DNA from: JAAZFF01 sp964405775
GTDB lineage: Bacteria > Verrucomicrobiota > Kiritimatiellia > RFP12 > UBA3636
Direction: 5' to 3'
NCBI GenBank assembly: GCA_964405775.1
Contig: CAYOPG010000044.1
Coordinates: 1 to 18,325 of the forward strand
Length of the DNA stretch: 18,325 nucleotides
Below the pieces are notes generated by a model. The model was given only the letters and a program-made list of their open reading frames with translations. It did not search any database and was not told where the DNA came from. The position numbers and the translations under genes were made by a program. Shown here in pieces: positions 6,259 to 13,893 of this stretch (position 1 is the first letter of the stretch; each line of letters begins with the position of its first letter).

Positions 6259-7408
6259 TCTCTCCGCCATCGAGCTTCGAGCGGATGTCATCCAGAGCAC
6301 GGCTCAGGTTTTCGCGCTTCTCCAGCTTATCCGTCTCATCGGCGAACAGCCCCATCTGCATAGCGCGCTCTGTCGATAATCCCATTGTCCCGAAACCGAT
6401 CAAACGCACTGGCCGTCCTGTGCCTCTTTCCGCATTGTACAGCATCCGCGCCATCTCTCGAAAAGTTATATCGTCGCAAGACGGTTTATCGAAAGGTCTC
6501 TGGCGCGTTATGGAGCTGAAGTCTCCCCAGCGCAGCTTTAACCTTCCGACGGAGGCATACTTGCCGTGTTTGCGGACACGACGCGCAACGTCCGATGCGA
6601 GATCCAGCAGCACGCCCATGATTTTCTCTTCATCACGCTCATCCTCCGGGAAAGTGTACTCGCGCGAAATGCTTTTCTCTTCGCGCTCCAGTTCGACCGG
6701 CCGTTCGTCGCGCCCGAATGCCAGCTCTATAATATGTGTCGCCCAGTTTTCCCCGACAACCCTTGCGAGCGTGGCGCGGTTCGTTTTCTGGATGTCGCCG
6801 ATTGTACGGATTCCGGCCTTTTCGAGAATAGCGGCGGTGTTTTGCCCAACGCCGAAAATGCGCCGGACAGGCAGCGGTGCGAGGAAACTCCGCACTCCTT
6901 CTTCATCGCACGGCACAACGGTGAGGCCGTCAGGCTTGTTCATGTCGCTCGCGACTTTGGCGAGGAATTTGTTGTGCGCAACCCCAACCGATGCAGTCAG
7001 CGACAGCTCCGATTTGATGTCCGACTGTATGCACTTGGCTATTGACACCGCGTCTCCAAACAGTTTTTGCGAGCCAGTTACATCCAGAAAAGCCTCATCG
7101 CAAGAGAGGCCTTCCACAAACGGCGTGTAGCGGTCGAAGATTCCAAAAATCTGGCGGGAAACTTCCATATACAGACTGTGGTTGCAGGGCACGAATATTG
7201 CCTGCGGACATCGACGGTAAGCTTCGCGGGAGGGCATGGCGGAATGTATGCCGAACTTGCGGGCTTCGTATGACGCGGTGGACACTACGCCGCGCTCGTG
7301 GGGGCCTGAACCAACAACGACAGGTTTGCCACGCAATTCAGGATGGTCGCGCTGTTCTATCGACGCGAAAAACGCATCCATGTCAACGTGCAGTATGCTG
7401 CGCCCCAT
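6230..7408 (-). CDS. dinB: DNA polymerase IV (Y-family, translesion)
   Basis: Error-prone Y-family polymerase that bypasses lesions in DNA. The 392-aa length is normal. Catalytic carboxylates are D9 in HVDMDAFFASIE and D104-E105 in LSCDEAFLDVT (usually S-I/V-DEA; Cys here). F13/F14 is at the steric gate that excludes ribonucleotides. VGVAHNKFLAKVASDMNKPDG is the conserved palm/thumb boundary, and the helix-hairpin-helix and little-finger regions follow. QMGLF near residue 351 fits a sliding-clamp-binding motif, followed by a 37-residue helical tail. AGGGG precedes the ATG. It lies 29 bp after the AI-2E permease gene, so is probably last in an argH-permease-dinB operon. I saw no obvious LexA box. 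It overlaps the convergent phosphatase gene by 29 bp. Confidence 0.96.
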   Translation of the reverse strand: MGRSILHVDMDAFFASIEQRDHPELRGKPVVVGSGPHERGVVSTASYEARKFGIHSAMPSREAYRRCPQAIFVPCNHSLYMEVSRQIFGIFDRYTPFVEGLSCDEAFLDVTGSQKLFGDAVSIAKCIQSDIKSELSLTASVGVAHNKFLAKVASDMNKPDGLTVVPCDEEGVRSFLAPLPVRRIFGVGQNTAAILEKAGIRTIGDIQKTNRATLARVVGENWATHIIELAFGRDERPVELEREEKSISREYTFPEDERDEEKIMGVLLDLASDVARRVRKHGKYASVGRLKLRWGDFSSITRQRPFDKPSCDDITFREMARMLYNAERGTGRPVRLIGFGTMGLSTERAMQMGLFADETDKLEKRENLSRALDDIRSKLDGGEISFGRDGNA

Positions 7409-7437
7409 CCCTCAACCCCTTTATGATCGCGATTGCT

Positions 7438-8814
7438 TCATCTGTTTACAGCGGGCTTATTACGCTCTTCACTGGCGACGGTGGCTGAATCCACCGTTTC
7501 ACCGAAGTATTCGAGAGCAATGAAGCGAACCAACACCACGATGAATGCGCTTAGGGGGATCGCGAGAACCATGCCAAGCGCCCCGCCGATCACGGAACCC
7601 CAGAAGAACAGCGAGAAAATGACCGCGAACGCGTTCAGGCCAGTACGTTTCCCAACGATCTTCGGAGTGATTAAATATCCGTCGAGTGTCTGCACGGTTC
7701 CGAATATCAGGAGGACGACCACAAGCCTGACCCAGCCAAACCACGAGGCGCTTGCATTCAGCAGACCCATAATTGACCACCCCGTATCCTGACCACCCAA
7801 CACCGCCAGTGCACAGATTACAGGCAACCCCATGATGTTTCCTAAATATGGCACTATGTTGAATATGCCAAGCGTTATGCCCAGAACCATCCCGTAGCTG
7901 ATGCCCGCGATGAATTGGAAACCCAGGCCGAAGAGAACTCCCTGAATGAGAGCCACCAAAACCTGACCGCGGAAAAATGCCACAATGATACGAATGAACT
8001 CATCTATGAGAAAGCGGACGTTTTGGCGAGCGCGCTCGCTCGCGCCTACCATGTACTTTGTAAAATCGGCCCCCTCAAGAGGGCGCGACGCCAAGTATAT
8101 CGCCGTGTAAACGGGCAGCACAAGCCACGCGCCAAACATCACGACCAAACCTCTGACATAGTCCCATATCGTGAAGGCAGACGAGCCTAGCGTGGAAGCC
8201 ATAATGGAGATATTCTCGGCGTCAAACCATTTCTTGGGGTTGAGCAGCTCGATCAATGGCGTCAGATTATGGGTCTCGGCGAATTCCATGACCTTAGGAA
8301 GGCGCGTCGTGATCGCCTCATAAGTCCATTTGGCGTACTCGGGCAGAGCGTTGATCAGCGCGACCGATTGATTTATTAACAAACTCCCGAAGAAGAAAAG
8401 AAATATGACGACTGGAATCAGAATGGCCAGAAATAGAACGCACAAAGCAGTGGAGTTGGCCGCTCTCTGTAACGACTTCTCGCGGACTTCCAGCGCTTCT
8501 TGCTTGTCTGGACTTTTCCCGTACGATTTGATTTTTAACTTCGCACCTCCATATACTCGCCAGAAAAACCAACGTAGCTTGTCGTATCCCGGCTTGACGA
8601 CCTCTGCAACAATCAGGGCAACTATGGGGGGAAGAATGACATTGCTGTGGATGTCTAAGAACTTGAGGACATAGAAGATGATGGTGCATATCAACACAAA
8701 CACAACGCACAAGGAGCACATGGATATAGCCTTGGTTATTATCGTGTTCTGCTTTTTAGTGAATGTTATGCGCTCAACAAAATCTTCGTTCTGGGCTTTG
8801 CTGTCCACTTTCAT
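7438..8814 (-). CDS. AI-2E family (PerM/TqsA-type) membrane permease
   Basis: Integral inner-membrane protein of 458 aa from the AI-2 exporter superfamily. Members export autoinducer-2 or act as ion/solute permeases, and the substrate cannot be predicted here. Hydrophobic segments fall at about residues 30-50, 57-75, 122-145, 213-241, 275-300, 303-343, 361-376 and 396-432. Family landmarks in the C-terminal half are NIVPYLGN (319-326), TPKIVGKRTGLNAF (383-396) and GGALGMVLAIPL (410-421). A charged linker (about 80-118) sits between the second and third segments. GAGGAGGG just before ATG 8814 fixes the start. It lies 38 bp downstream of argH and 29 bp upstream of dinB on the same strand. Confidence 0.9.
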   Translation of the reverse strand: MKVDSKAQNEDFVERITFTKKQNTIITKAISMCSLCVVFVLICTIIFYVLKFLDIHSNVILPPIVALIVAEVVKPGYDKLRWFFWRVYGGAKLKIKSYGKSPDKQEALEVREKSLQRAANSTALCVLFLAILIPVVIFLFFFGSLLINQSVALINALPEYAKWTYEAITTRLPKVMEFAETHNLTPLIELLNPKKWFDAENISIMASTLGSSAFTIWDYVRGLVVMFGAWLVLPVYTAIYLASRPLEGADFTKYMVGASERARQNVRFLIDEFIRIIVAFFRGQVLVALIQGVLFGLGFQFIAGISYGMVLGITLGIFNIVPYLGNIMGLPVICALAVLGGQDTGWSIMGLLNASASWFGWVRLVVVLLIFGTVQTLDGYLITPKIVGKRTGLNAFAVIFSLFFWGSVIGGALGMVLAIPLSAFIVVLVRFIALEYFGETVDSATVASEERNKPAVNR

Positions 8815-8852
8815 TGCACCCTCCTCTGTTTTTCCTTCAGTGACGATCTTGG

Positions 8853-10235
8853 CTATTCCTTCGATATAGGCTTCATAAGTTGCTTGAAAGCACTCATAAT
8901 ATCGGAACGCGTTTCTTCTAAAACTGAACGTTCGGTCCCCAGAGCCTCGTCGTAAGCATCGAAATCAAGGCCAGCAGTCGCTCCAAGGTGGGTCTTCTTC
9001 GCAATGACTTCGTCCGGATCCATCTTCGCGAGGTCGTCTAGATTGTCGCGCACCTGATGGTAAGCGTCACGGAAGGGCATACCTCCGGCAACGAGTTCCA
9101 GCGCGCGATCCGTTGCAAACACCCCCGGCTCAAACGCCGCCCGCAGCTTTTCTGGCACGGGCTCCAATCCGCTTGTCAGGCGTGTCATTATGCGCAGACT
9201 CGCCCGCGTCGTGCGGAAGCTTTCCATAAGCATCTCCTTGGAGTCTTGCAAGTCCCGGTTGTATCCCCCCGGCATAGCCTTGAGAAGCGAAGCGCTCCCT
9301 GCCGAAAGTCCGATAAGGCGGGCCGCCTTGGCGCGTATGAGCTCGCACACATCGGGATTGTACTTCTGCGGCATAATGCTGCTGCCAGTGCAGAATTGCT
9401 TGGGGATCTTGAAATATCCTAACTCGGGCGCCGAGAATAGCACCAGATCCTCAGCCAGCCGCGACAGGGTAAGCATCACGTGGCAGAGTGCCGACACTGC
9501 CACGGATTCGGTCTTTCCGCGCGAATTGCCTGCATACATTACATTGTGTATCGGCTCTCTGAACCCGAGAAGTTCCGAGGTCAGGTTTCGGTCGATCGGC
9601 AACGGGGCGCCGTAGCTCGCGGCGGAACCGAGCGGACAGCGGTCGGCGAAGCAATATGCGGCCCACAGCAACCCCAGATCATCGTAGAGCCCCTCCGCAT
9701 AACATGAAGCCCATACGCCTACGCTGCTGGGCATCGCGGGCTGAAAGTGCGTGCGCCCCACCATCGGGAGCTTTTCGTGCTTCCGCGCAAACTCGAGCAA
9801 CGTCTGCGCAAGCTCCACAGACTCTTCCATGACACCGAGTATCTGGTCGCGCATGTATAGGCGGATGGCGGTGGCGACCTGATCATTGCGGCTCCGGCCA
9901 GTGTGCACGCGGCGTCCCAAATCACCTAGCTTTTCCGTGAGTGTGCGTTCAATTGCAAGGTGGCAGTCCTGATCCTCGTGTGTGATTTTGAACTTTCCGC
10001 GGCGAGCGGTTTTCGCAATCCGGCTCAACTCAGCCACAACCGCGTCGCGCTGCGCCTCGTCAAAGATGCGCGGATCCACTGGCATCTGCGAAAGCATGGT
10101 CACATGGGCCGCCGTTCCCAGACAATCCCACTCCACAAGATCGAGGTCGAGCTCAGGGTCTTTGCCGACGGTAAAATAAAGCACATCGTGATCGATATCT
10201 CCGACTACGGTTTTGATGTTGGACGTTTTTTTCAT
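8853..10235 (-). CDS. argH: Argininosuccinate lyase
   Basis: Cleaves argininosuccinate to arginine and fumarate, the last step of arginine synthesis. It is a cytosolic homotetramer of the fumarase/aspartase superfamily. The 460-aa length is normal. Visible motifs are HTGRSRNDQVATA (111-123), GRTHFQPAMP with catalytic-type H163 (160-169) and the superfamily signature GSSIMPQKYNP (284-294, with Tyr where Arg or Lys is usual). The N-terminus is unusual: the WGGRF element of most ArgH is absent, although LDLVEWDCLGTAAHV aligns with the usual RLAPYDIxGSIAHA region. I chose the ATG at 10235; an in-frame start at 10379 would add 48 residues unlike any ArgH. No strong ribosome site. It is probably the first gene of a minus-strand operon and is divergent from the amidohydrolase. 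Confidence 0.93.
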   Translation of the reverse strand: MKKTSNIKTVVGDIDHDVLYFTVGKDPELDLDLVEWDCLGTAAHVTMLSQMPVDPRIFDEAQRDAVVAELSRIAKTARRGKFKITHEDQDCHLAIERTLTEKLGDLGRRVHTGRSRNDQVATAIRLYMRDQILGVMEESVELAQTLLEFARKHEKLPMVGRTHFQPAMPSSVGVWASCYAEGLYDDLGLLWAAYCFADRCPLGSAASYGAPLPIDRNLTSELLGFREPIHNVMYAGNSRGKTESVAVSALCHVMLTLSRLAEDLVLFSAPELGYFKIPKQFCTGSSIMPQKYNPDVCELIRAKAARLIGLSAGSASLLKAMPGGYNRDLQDSKEMLMESFRTTRASLRIMTRLTSGLEPVPEKLRAAFEPGVFATDRALELVAGGMPFRDAYHQVRDNLDDLAKMDPDEVIAKKTHLGATAGLDFDAYDEALGTERSVLEETRSDIMSAFKQLMKPISKE

Positions 10236-10306
10236 GTTCGTTTTCAGTAATGTTGAACCACTTGCAATTCGGAACTTTACCAAAAAAACACGGTTGGCAA
10301 CAGAAT

Positions 10307-10337
10307 AAAGGTTATTGCGCTTGCAAATATAACCTTT
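10307..10337. promoter_or_regulatory. Inverted repeat in the argH/amidohydrolase divergent spacer
   Basis: AAAGGTTAT (10307-10315) and ATAACCTTT (10329-10337) form a perfect 9-bp inverted repeat around a 13-nt centre containing TTGCGCTTGCAA. The right arm overlaps a good -10-like TATAAC (10328-10333) on the + strand, though no matching -35 lies 16-18 bp upstream. It could be an operator for one or both divergent genes. It does not look like an ARG box that I can recognise. Confidence 0.35.
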
Positions 10338-10418
10338 TCCGGTGTAGCACTGTGACATTGAGGTAACGGATTTTCGCACCGACGCCCTACAACCCGGGAA
10401 CTGCCAACAGGCAATAAG

Positions 10419-11651
10419 ATGATGTCAATTAACAGTAATGAAAACGAAGCGTCCCACGCTCTCTTCTCTGATCCGCAGTACGAGAAACACATAGAGGCTT
10501 TGCTGCCTGATCTTATAGCATTCCGGCGAGACCTCCATGCCCATCCGGAGACCGCCTTCAACGAACACCGCACCGCCCGGCTTATAGCGGAACGGCTGAA
10601 GGCTCTACCTGGAATCAGTGTGCGCCGGGGCTTGGCCGGCACCGGAGTAGTCGCAACGATAGGCGAAGAACTCTCCGGCCCCTGCATCGCGTTCCGTGCA
10701 GACATGGACGCCCTGCCAATGAACGATGAATCCGGCAAACCCTACGCCTCAACGGTTCCAGGCATCGCGCACACATGCGGCCACGACGGTCATGTTGCTT
10801 GTTTACTAGGGGCGGCGACTATCATGGCAGGGGCGCAAAGTCGCCTGAAGGGACCGGTAAAATTCATTTTTCAACCAGCGGAGGAAGGCGGAGGCGGCGC
10901 TCAGCACATGATCGAGGCGGGAGCGCTCGAGAATCCGAAGCCCAAAGCTATCTTCGCACTGCACAGCTGGCCGGATCTGCCGGCCGGAACCATTGGCTTC
11001 CGCAGCGGTCCGATTATGGCATCGATGGATCCAATCGACATCACCGTGCACGGTCGAGGCACCCATGCCGGATACCCTCACCTCGGTATAGATCCTGTGG
11101 TCACGGCTGCGCAGATGTTAGTATCGCTTCAAACCGCAGTCTCAAGATTCCGCGATCCACTAGATCCGGTGGTGCTTACCTTCGGATCATTCCACGCGGG
11201 CACGGTTCGCAACGTAGTGCCGCCGACTGCAACTATGCAGGGGACTTTGCGCACCCTCTCTGAAAAACAGCGCAACATAATGAAGAGGCTCGTCAGTCAG
11301 GTAGCGGAACAGACAGCCGACGCCTTCGGTGCGCGGGCAGAAGTGGCAATAAAAGAAGGCTATTCTGTAACAAACAACGATCCTGAACTTACAGCGTATC
11401 TACGCCAAACCGCGGAGGGTGTGCTGGGCAAGGGGAATGTGAGAGAACTTGTTTCCGCCAGCATGGGCGCGGAGGATTTTTCCTATTACCAAAGGGAAAT
11501 ACCCGGTTGCATCTTCCGTCTCGGAATAGCTCCGGCGGACGCTCCCGGCGCGGTGATACCCCTGCATAATCCTGCCTACGATTTCAACGATGATTCCATC
11601 GCCACAGGCATGGCTGTGTTCTGCGCCTTGGCTTTTACTTGGGGATCTTGA
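10419..11651 (+). CDS. M20D-family metal-dependent amidohydrolase
   Basis: Cytosolic-type hydrolase of N-acyl amino acids. The family includes hippurate hydrolase, IAA-amino acid hydrolase and N-acetyldiaminopimelate deacetylase. The 410-aa length is normal. The two-metal site is visible: C120-G-H122 in HTCGHDGH, the E155-E156 pair in FQPAEEGGGG, H182 in ALHSWP, and a late His in PLHNPAYDFND. The lid/dimerisation domain carries HGRGTHAGYPHLGIDP (211-226). SMGAEDFSYY near the C-terminus is typical of the family. The exact substrate cannot be named. Its divergence from argH is suggestive of amino-acid metabolism, but ArgE-type deacetylases belong to another M20 subgroup. Start is the first of two adjacent ATGs (10419/10422), with only a weak CAGG ahead. 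The last 17 bp overlap the convergent LysM gene. Confidence 0.9.
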   Translation: MMSINSNENEASHALFSDPQYEKHIEALLPDLIAFRRDLHAHPETAFNEHRTARLIAERLKALPGISVRRGLAGTGVVATIGEELSGPCIAFRADMDALPMNDESGKPYASTVPGIAHTCGHDGHVACLLGAATIMAGAQSRLKGPVKFIFQPAEEGGGGAQHMIEAGALENPKPKAIFALHSWPDLPAGTIGFRSGPIMASMDPIDITVHGRGTHAGYPHLGIDPVVTAAQMLVSLQTAVSRFRDPLDPVVLTFGSFHAGTVRNVVPPTATMQGTLRTLSEKQRNIMKRLVSQVAEQTADAFGARAEVAIKEGYSVTNNDPELTAYLRQTAEGVLGKGNVRELVSASMGAEDFSYYQREIPGCIFRLGIAPADAPGAVIPLHNPAYDFNDDSIATGMAVFCALAFTWGS

Positions 11652-12486
11652 TCAGGGTTCCGATCAAGAGCATATCGCGCGGGCCGAGCTTGGATTTATT
11701 GGCGTCGCGGATGTCCTTGCTTCTGGCGGCATCGCGATAAAACTTCTGCGCCAATGAGGTAAGCGAGTCGCCCTTGACCACAACGTGTTCCCAATATTCT
11801 CCTTCGTCCTCATCTGAATCGTTGGATGGGGAGTTCCATTCAGCTATGATGCTGGTTGACGGTCTGGACACCTCGTCGCGCATGAGGACGTTTTCAAGCA
11901 GCTTCACCTTTCGGTCAAGTTCAGACGCCAGCTTCTCGTTTTCGACCATCAAAGCCTCTTTTTCCGTTTCAGCGAATTTCAGCCGTTTATCTCTCTCCCC
12001 GATGGCGGTGTTGAGTTCCTGTACCTGCTTTTCTAGATTCTTCGTGATATCAACGTAATCTATATCGGAGGACAGACTGGCGAAGGTTTTGCTTATGCGA
12101 TCCCTGCAAAGCTTTATGCGCTCCTCAACTAACGCGACTTTTTCAGCGTCCGGGCGCAGACGCAAGTAGGCGTTATACTCGCTTATTGCCGCAAACGGGT
12201 CGTCAAGCGTGTCCTGCAGGATTATGCCAAGCTGAAGATGCGCTGTCCCGTTGAAAGGCTGGGCGACAACCAGCGCGGAGAAAAGTTCCGCAGCCTTGTC
12301 GAAATCGCCATCTGCCTGCGCGGCAAGCGCCTCCTGCATTGCGGCATCTGCGACTTCTGCCTTTTCCAGATCCTCCACGCGGCGTACGCCCCCCCGGTAG
12401 CAGCCAGGCAACATAGCGGCCAGCATTAGCATGAAGCACGAAGCGGCCAGGAACCGCGATAAATTAACGCTCAGGCGCTTCTTCAT
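11635..12486 (-). CDS. Lipoprotein with TPR-like, coiled-coil and LysM domains
   Basis: The 283-aa envelope protein starts with a lipoprotein signal: basic MKKRLSVNLSRF, a hydrophobic core, then the lipobox LPGC with C29 as the lipidated residue. Residues about 46-125 read as TPR-like helical repeats (AAELFSALVVAQPFNGTAHLQLG, then YNAYLRLRP). Residues about 140-202 are heptad-rich coiled coil (LEKQVQELNTAIGERDK...LASELDRKVKLLENV). An acidic linker (NDSDEDEGE) leads to a C-terminal LysM peptidoglycan-binding domain (HVVVKGDSLTSLAQKFY...LIGTLIKIP, about 233-282). It probably tethers a membrane to peptidoglycan or scaffolds an envelope complex. Its ATG overlaps the stop of the upstream gene as ATGA, implying translational coupling. 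It is the last gene of the efp operon. Confidence 0.85.
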   Translation of the reverse strand: MKKRLSVNLSRFLAASCFMLMLAAMLPGCYRGGVRRVEDLEKAEVADAAMQEALAAQADGDFDKAAELFSALVVAQPFNGTAHLQLGIILQDTLDDPFAAISEYNAYLRLRPDAEKVALVEERIKLCRDRISKTFASLSSDIDYVDITKNLEKQVQELNTAIGERDKRLKFAETEKEALMVENEKLASELDRKVKLLENVLMRDEVSRPSTSIIAEWNSPSNDSDEDEGEYWEHVVVKGDSLTSLAQKFYRDAARSKDIRDANKSKLGPRDMLLIGTLIKIPK

Positions 12487-13886
12487 TTGCCACCTCCGTT
12501 GTTTATTTCAACTTGCACTTCTGCGAAACTTTGATGCCTTATAGATTCGAGATGCCTCTTTACTACAACGCGCACAGTGTGTTTTCCGTCCGTGAAGTTG
12601 CGAGTGTCGCATACATAGGTGCGTCCGGTCGCAACAATTCGCCCGTCAACCAGCCAGCTATAGCGCAGGAACACCTCAGGATTCTCCTCCTTCACCGAGG
12701 CAGAGAAATCAACGAGTCCGGACAATGCCCCCTCCGGGCGGCTTATAACGGGGGTAGTGACGGGCGCCCATGGCTTGCAAAGCGGATCGCCCATCGGCAG
12801 AATCTGCAACGGGCTGGCGATCGACTGGTATATGCTCTCAATTGCCGTGCAGCCTTTCAGGTAGTGCACGAAAACATATGCACTCGCGAATTTCATCCAG
12901 ATTGCGTAAGGCTCTACCACTGTGCCCGAAGACACTGCCCCGGTCTTCATCCACTCGGTGACTTTCGTGTGCGCGCTCTGGTCAAACGCTGCCCCGAAGC
13001 TTGTCAGGTTGTCCGCGTAAGCGCCAGGCACCATCTGGAGTTGATCCAGCGGAACCGTGCGCGCTCCCGTCATAAAACCAGACAGCGGGAAATCGGTAGC
13101 TTCGGGCATATTGGTGGAGACAACCGAACGCTGCCCTTCCAAAGCGTTGATAGCGTCTGCCACACCTTGATACTCCCAGTGACGGGAGGTAGAGCGAACA
13201 TCTTTGTTCACAGCGAAAAAGAAAGTTCCCGCGGGGTGGGTACTGTCTGCCGCCACCATAAGCTCAAGCGCGTCTATAGCCTCCTCCAGCGCCATGCCTC
13301 GATTGCCAGTGAATGCCAGCATCATGGCCGGAAAAGGCATGGCACCCAAAAGCCGGTTGCGCGACGAATCGAACGTCGAAGAAGGCCCGGCAGCCTTTCC
13401 CGCCGAAGAAGGCCCGGCAAACAGATCCGACACGTAACTGCCCTGTTCCACCAGAGCGGATGCCGGTAGCTGGTTGCGAACAAACGTGACGCCCGTGATT
13501 GACATGGCTGGCGTCGAGGTGACGCGTGTGGGAAAACCGCACGAATACACGCAGGCTAGAATCTGCGCACGCGCACCGGACTCCTCGATCGCCTTCATGA
13601 CCGGCTCCCAGATGTACTTCGTAAAGTCTTCCGGCGAGATGTCAGTCCCCTGCCCGTCGTAAACCGCCTCTGGCAGAGAGATACGTATTACATTGCTATC
13701 AGGTATAGAGCGCAGCCTCTTATAAACATCCGCAAGCAGTATGGATTCTATAGAATCGTCGTTGACGATCAGTGCGACTTCATGAGGCCCCAAAGCGAGT
13801 GCCGCCGAAGCGGCGATGCACGTGCAAACGGTCAGGACCGTCCTTACCAGCCATTTCGGCCGCGTCCATGCCGTTGTTGCTATCAT
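12483..13886 (-). CDS. Exported TIGR03790-like protein of unknown function with C-terminal Ig-like tail
   Basis: The 467-aa protein has a Sec-type signal peptide: RPKWLVR, a hydrophobic stretch to about residue 30, and cleavage near ALA-LG. The mature N-terminus HEVALIVNDDSIESILLADVYKRLRSIPDSNVIRI matches my memory of the uncharacterised TIGR03790 family, where a V-N-x-x-S...A-x-x-Y...R-x-I-P-x-x-N pattern is typical. The segment SSGTVVEPYAIWMKF...HYLKGCTAIESIYQSI...MGDPLCKPW is also family-like and recalls gingipain/caspase-fold peptidases, which often end in a G-D-P element. The catalytic role is unproven. Residues about 375-467 resemble an Ig/PKD-like beta domain. ATG 13886 lies 7 bp after the efp stop with GGAAG upstream. 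A TTG at 13907 would overlap efp and lengthen the signal region needlessly. It is coupled to the LysM lipoprotein gene by a 4-bp overlap. Confidence 0.7.
   Translation of the reverse strand: MIATTAWTRPKWLVRTVLTVCTCIAASAALALGPHEVALIVNDDSIESILLADVYKRLRSIPDSNVIRISLPEAVYDGQGTDISPEDFTKYIWEPVMKAIEESGARAQILACVYSCGFPTRVTSTPAMSITGVTFVRNQLPASALVEQGSYVSDLFAGPSSAGKAAGPSSTFDSSRNRLLGAMPFPAMMLAFTGNRGMALEEAIDALELMVAADSTHPAGTFFFAVNKDVRSTSRHWEYQGVADAINALEGQRSVVSTNMPEATDFPLSGFMTGARTVPLDQLQMVPGAYADNLTSFGAAFDQSAHTKVTEWMKTGAVSSGTVVEPYAIWMKFASAYVFVHYLKGCTAIESIYQSIASPLQILPMGDPLCKPWAPVTTPVISRPEGALSGLVDFSASVKEENPEVFLRYSWLVDGRIVATGRTYVCDTRNFTDGKHTVRVVVKRHLESIRHQSFAEVQVEINNGGGK
13377..13419. repeat. In-frame 27-bp-period duplication inside the TIGR03790-like gene
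   Basis: CGAAGAAGGCCCGGCA occurs at 13377-13392 and again at 13404-13419, a 27-bp (9-codon) period. On the minus strand it encodes AGPSSAGKA followed by AGPSST, a flexible Gly/Pro/Ser linker. A copy-number change by slippage would stay in frame. Confidence 0.6.
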
Positions 13887-13893
13887 AGCTTTA

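Noticed and set aside
5919..7130. 403-aa plus-strand ORF over the phosphatase and dinB
   Set aside because: Runs in a shifted frame over the phosphatase and antisense to dinB, whose motifs are unmistakable. Its Arg/Ser/Pro-rich translation is typical of a shadow frame.
10236..10379. 48-residue N-terminal extension of ArgH
   Set aside because: Would cover the divergent regulatory spacer and the inverted repeat. No ArgH similarity and no better ribosome site.
11646..11669. TCTTGATC/GATCAAGA hairpin as a bidirectional terminator between convergent genes
   Set aside because: It lies within coding sequence of the LysM gene and over the amidohydrolase stop, with no T-run on either strand.
12513..13469. 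318-aa plus-strand ORF
   Set aside because: Antisense to the TIGR03790-like gene, with no recognisable domain. The minus-strand protein has a signal peptide, family motifs and operon context.
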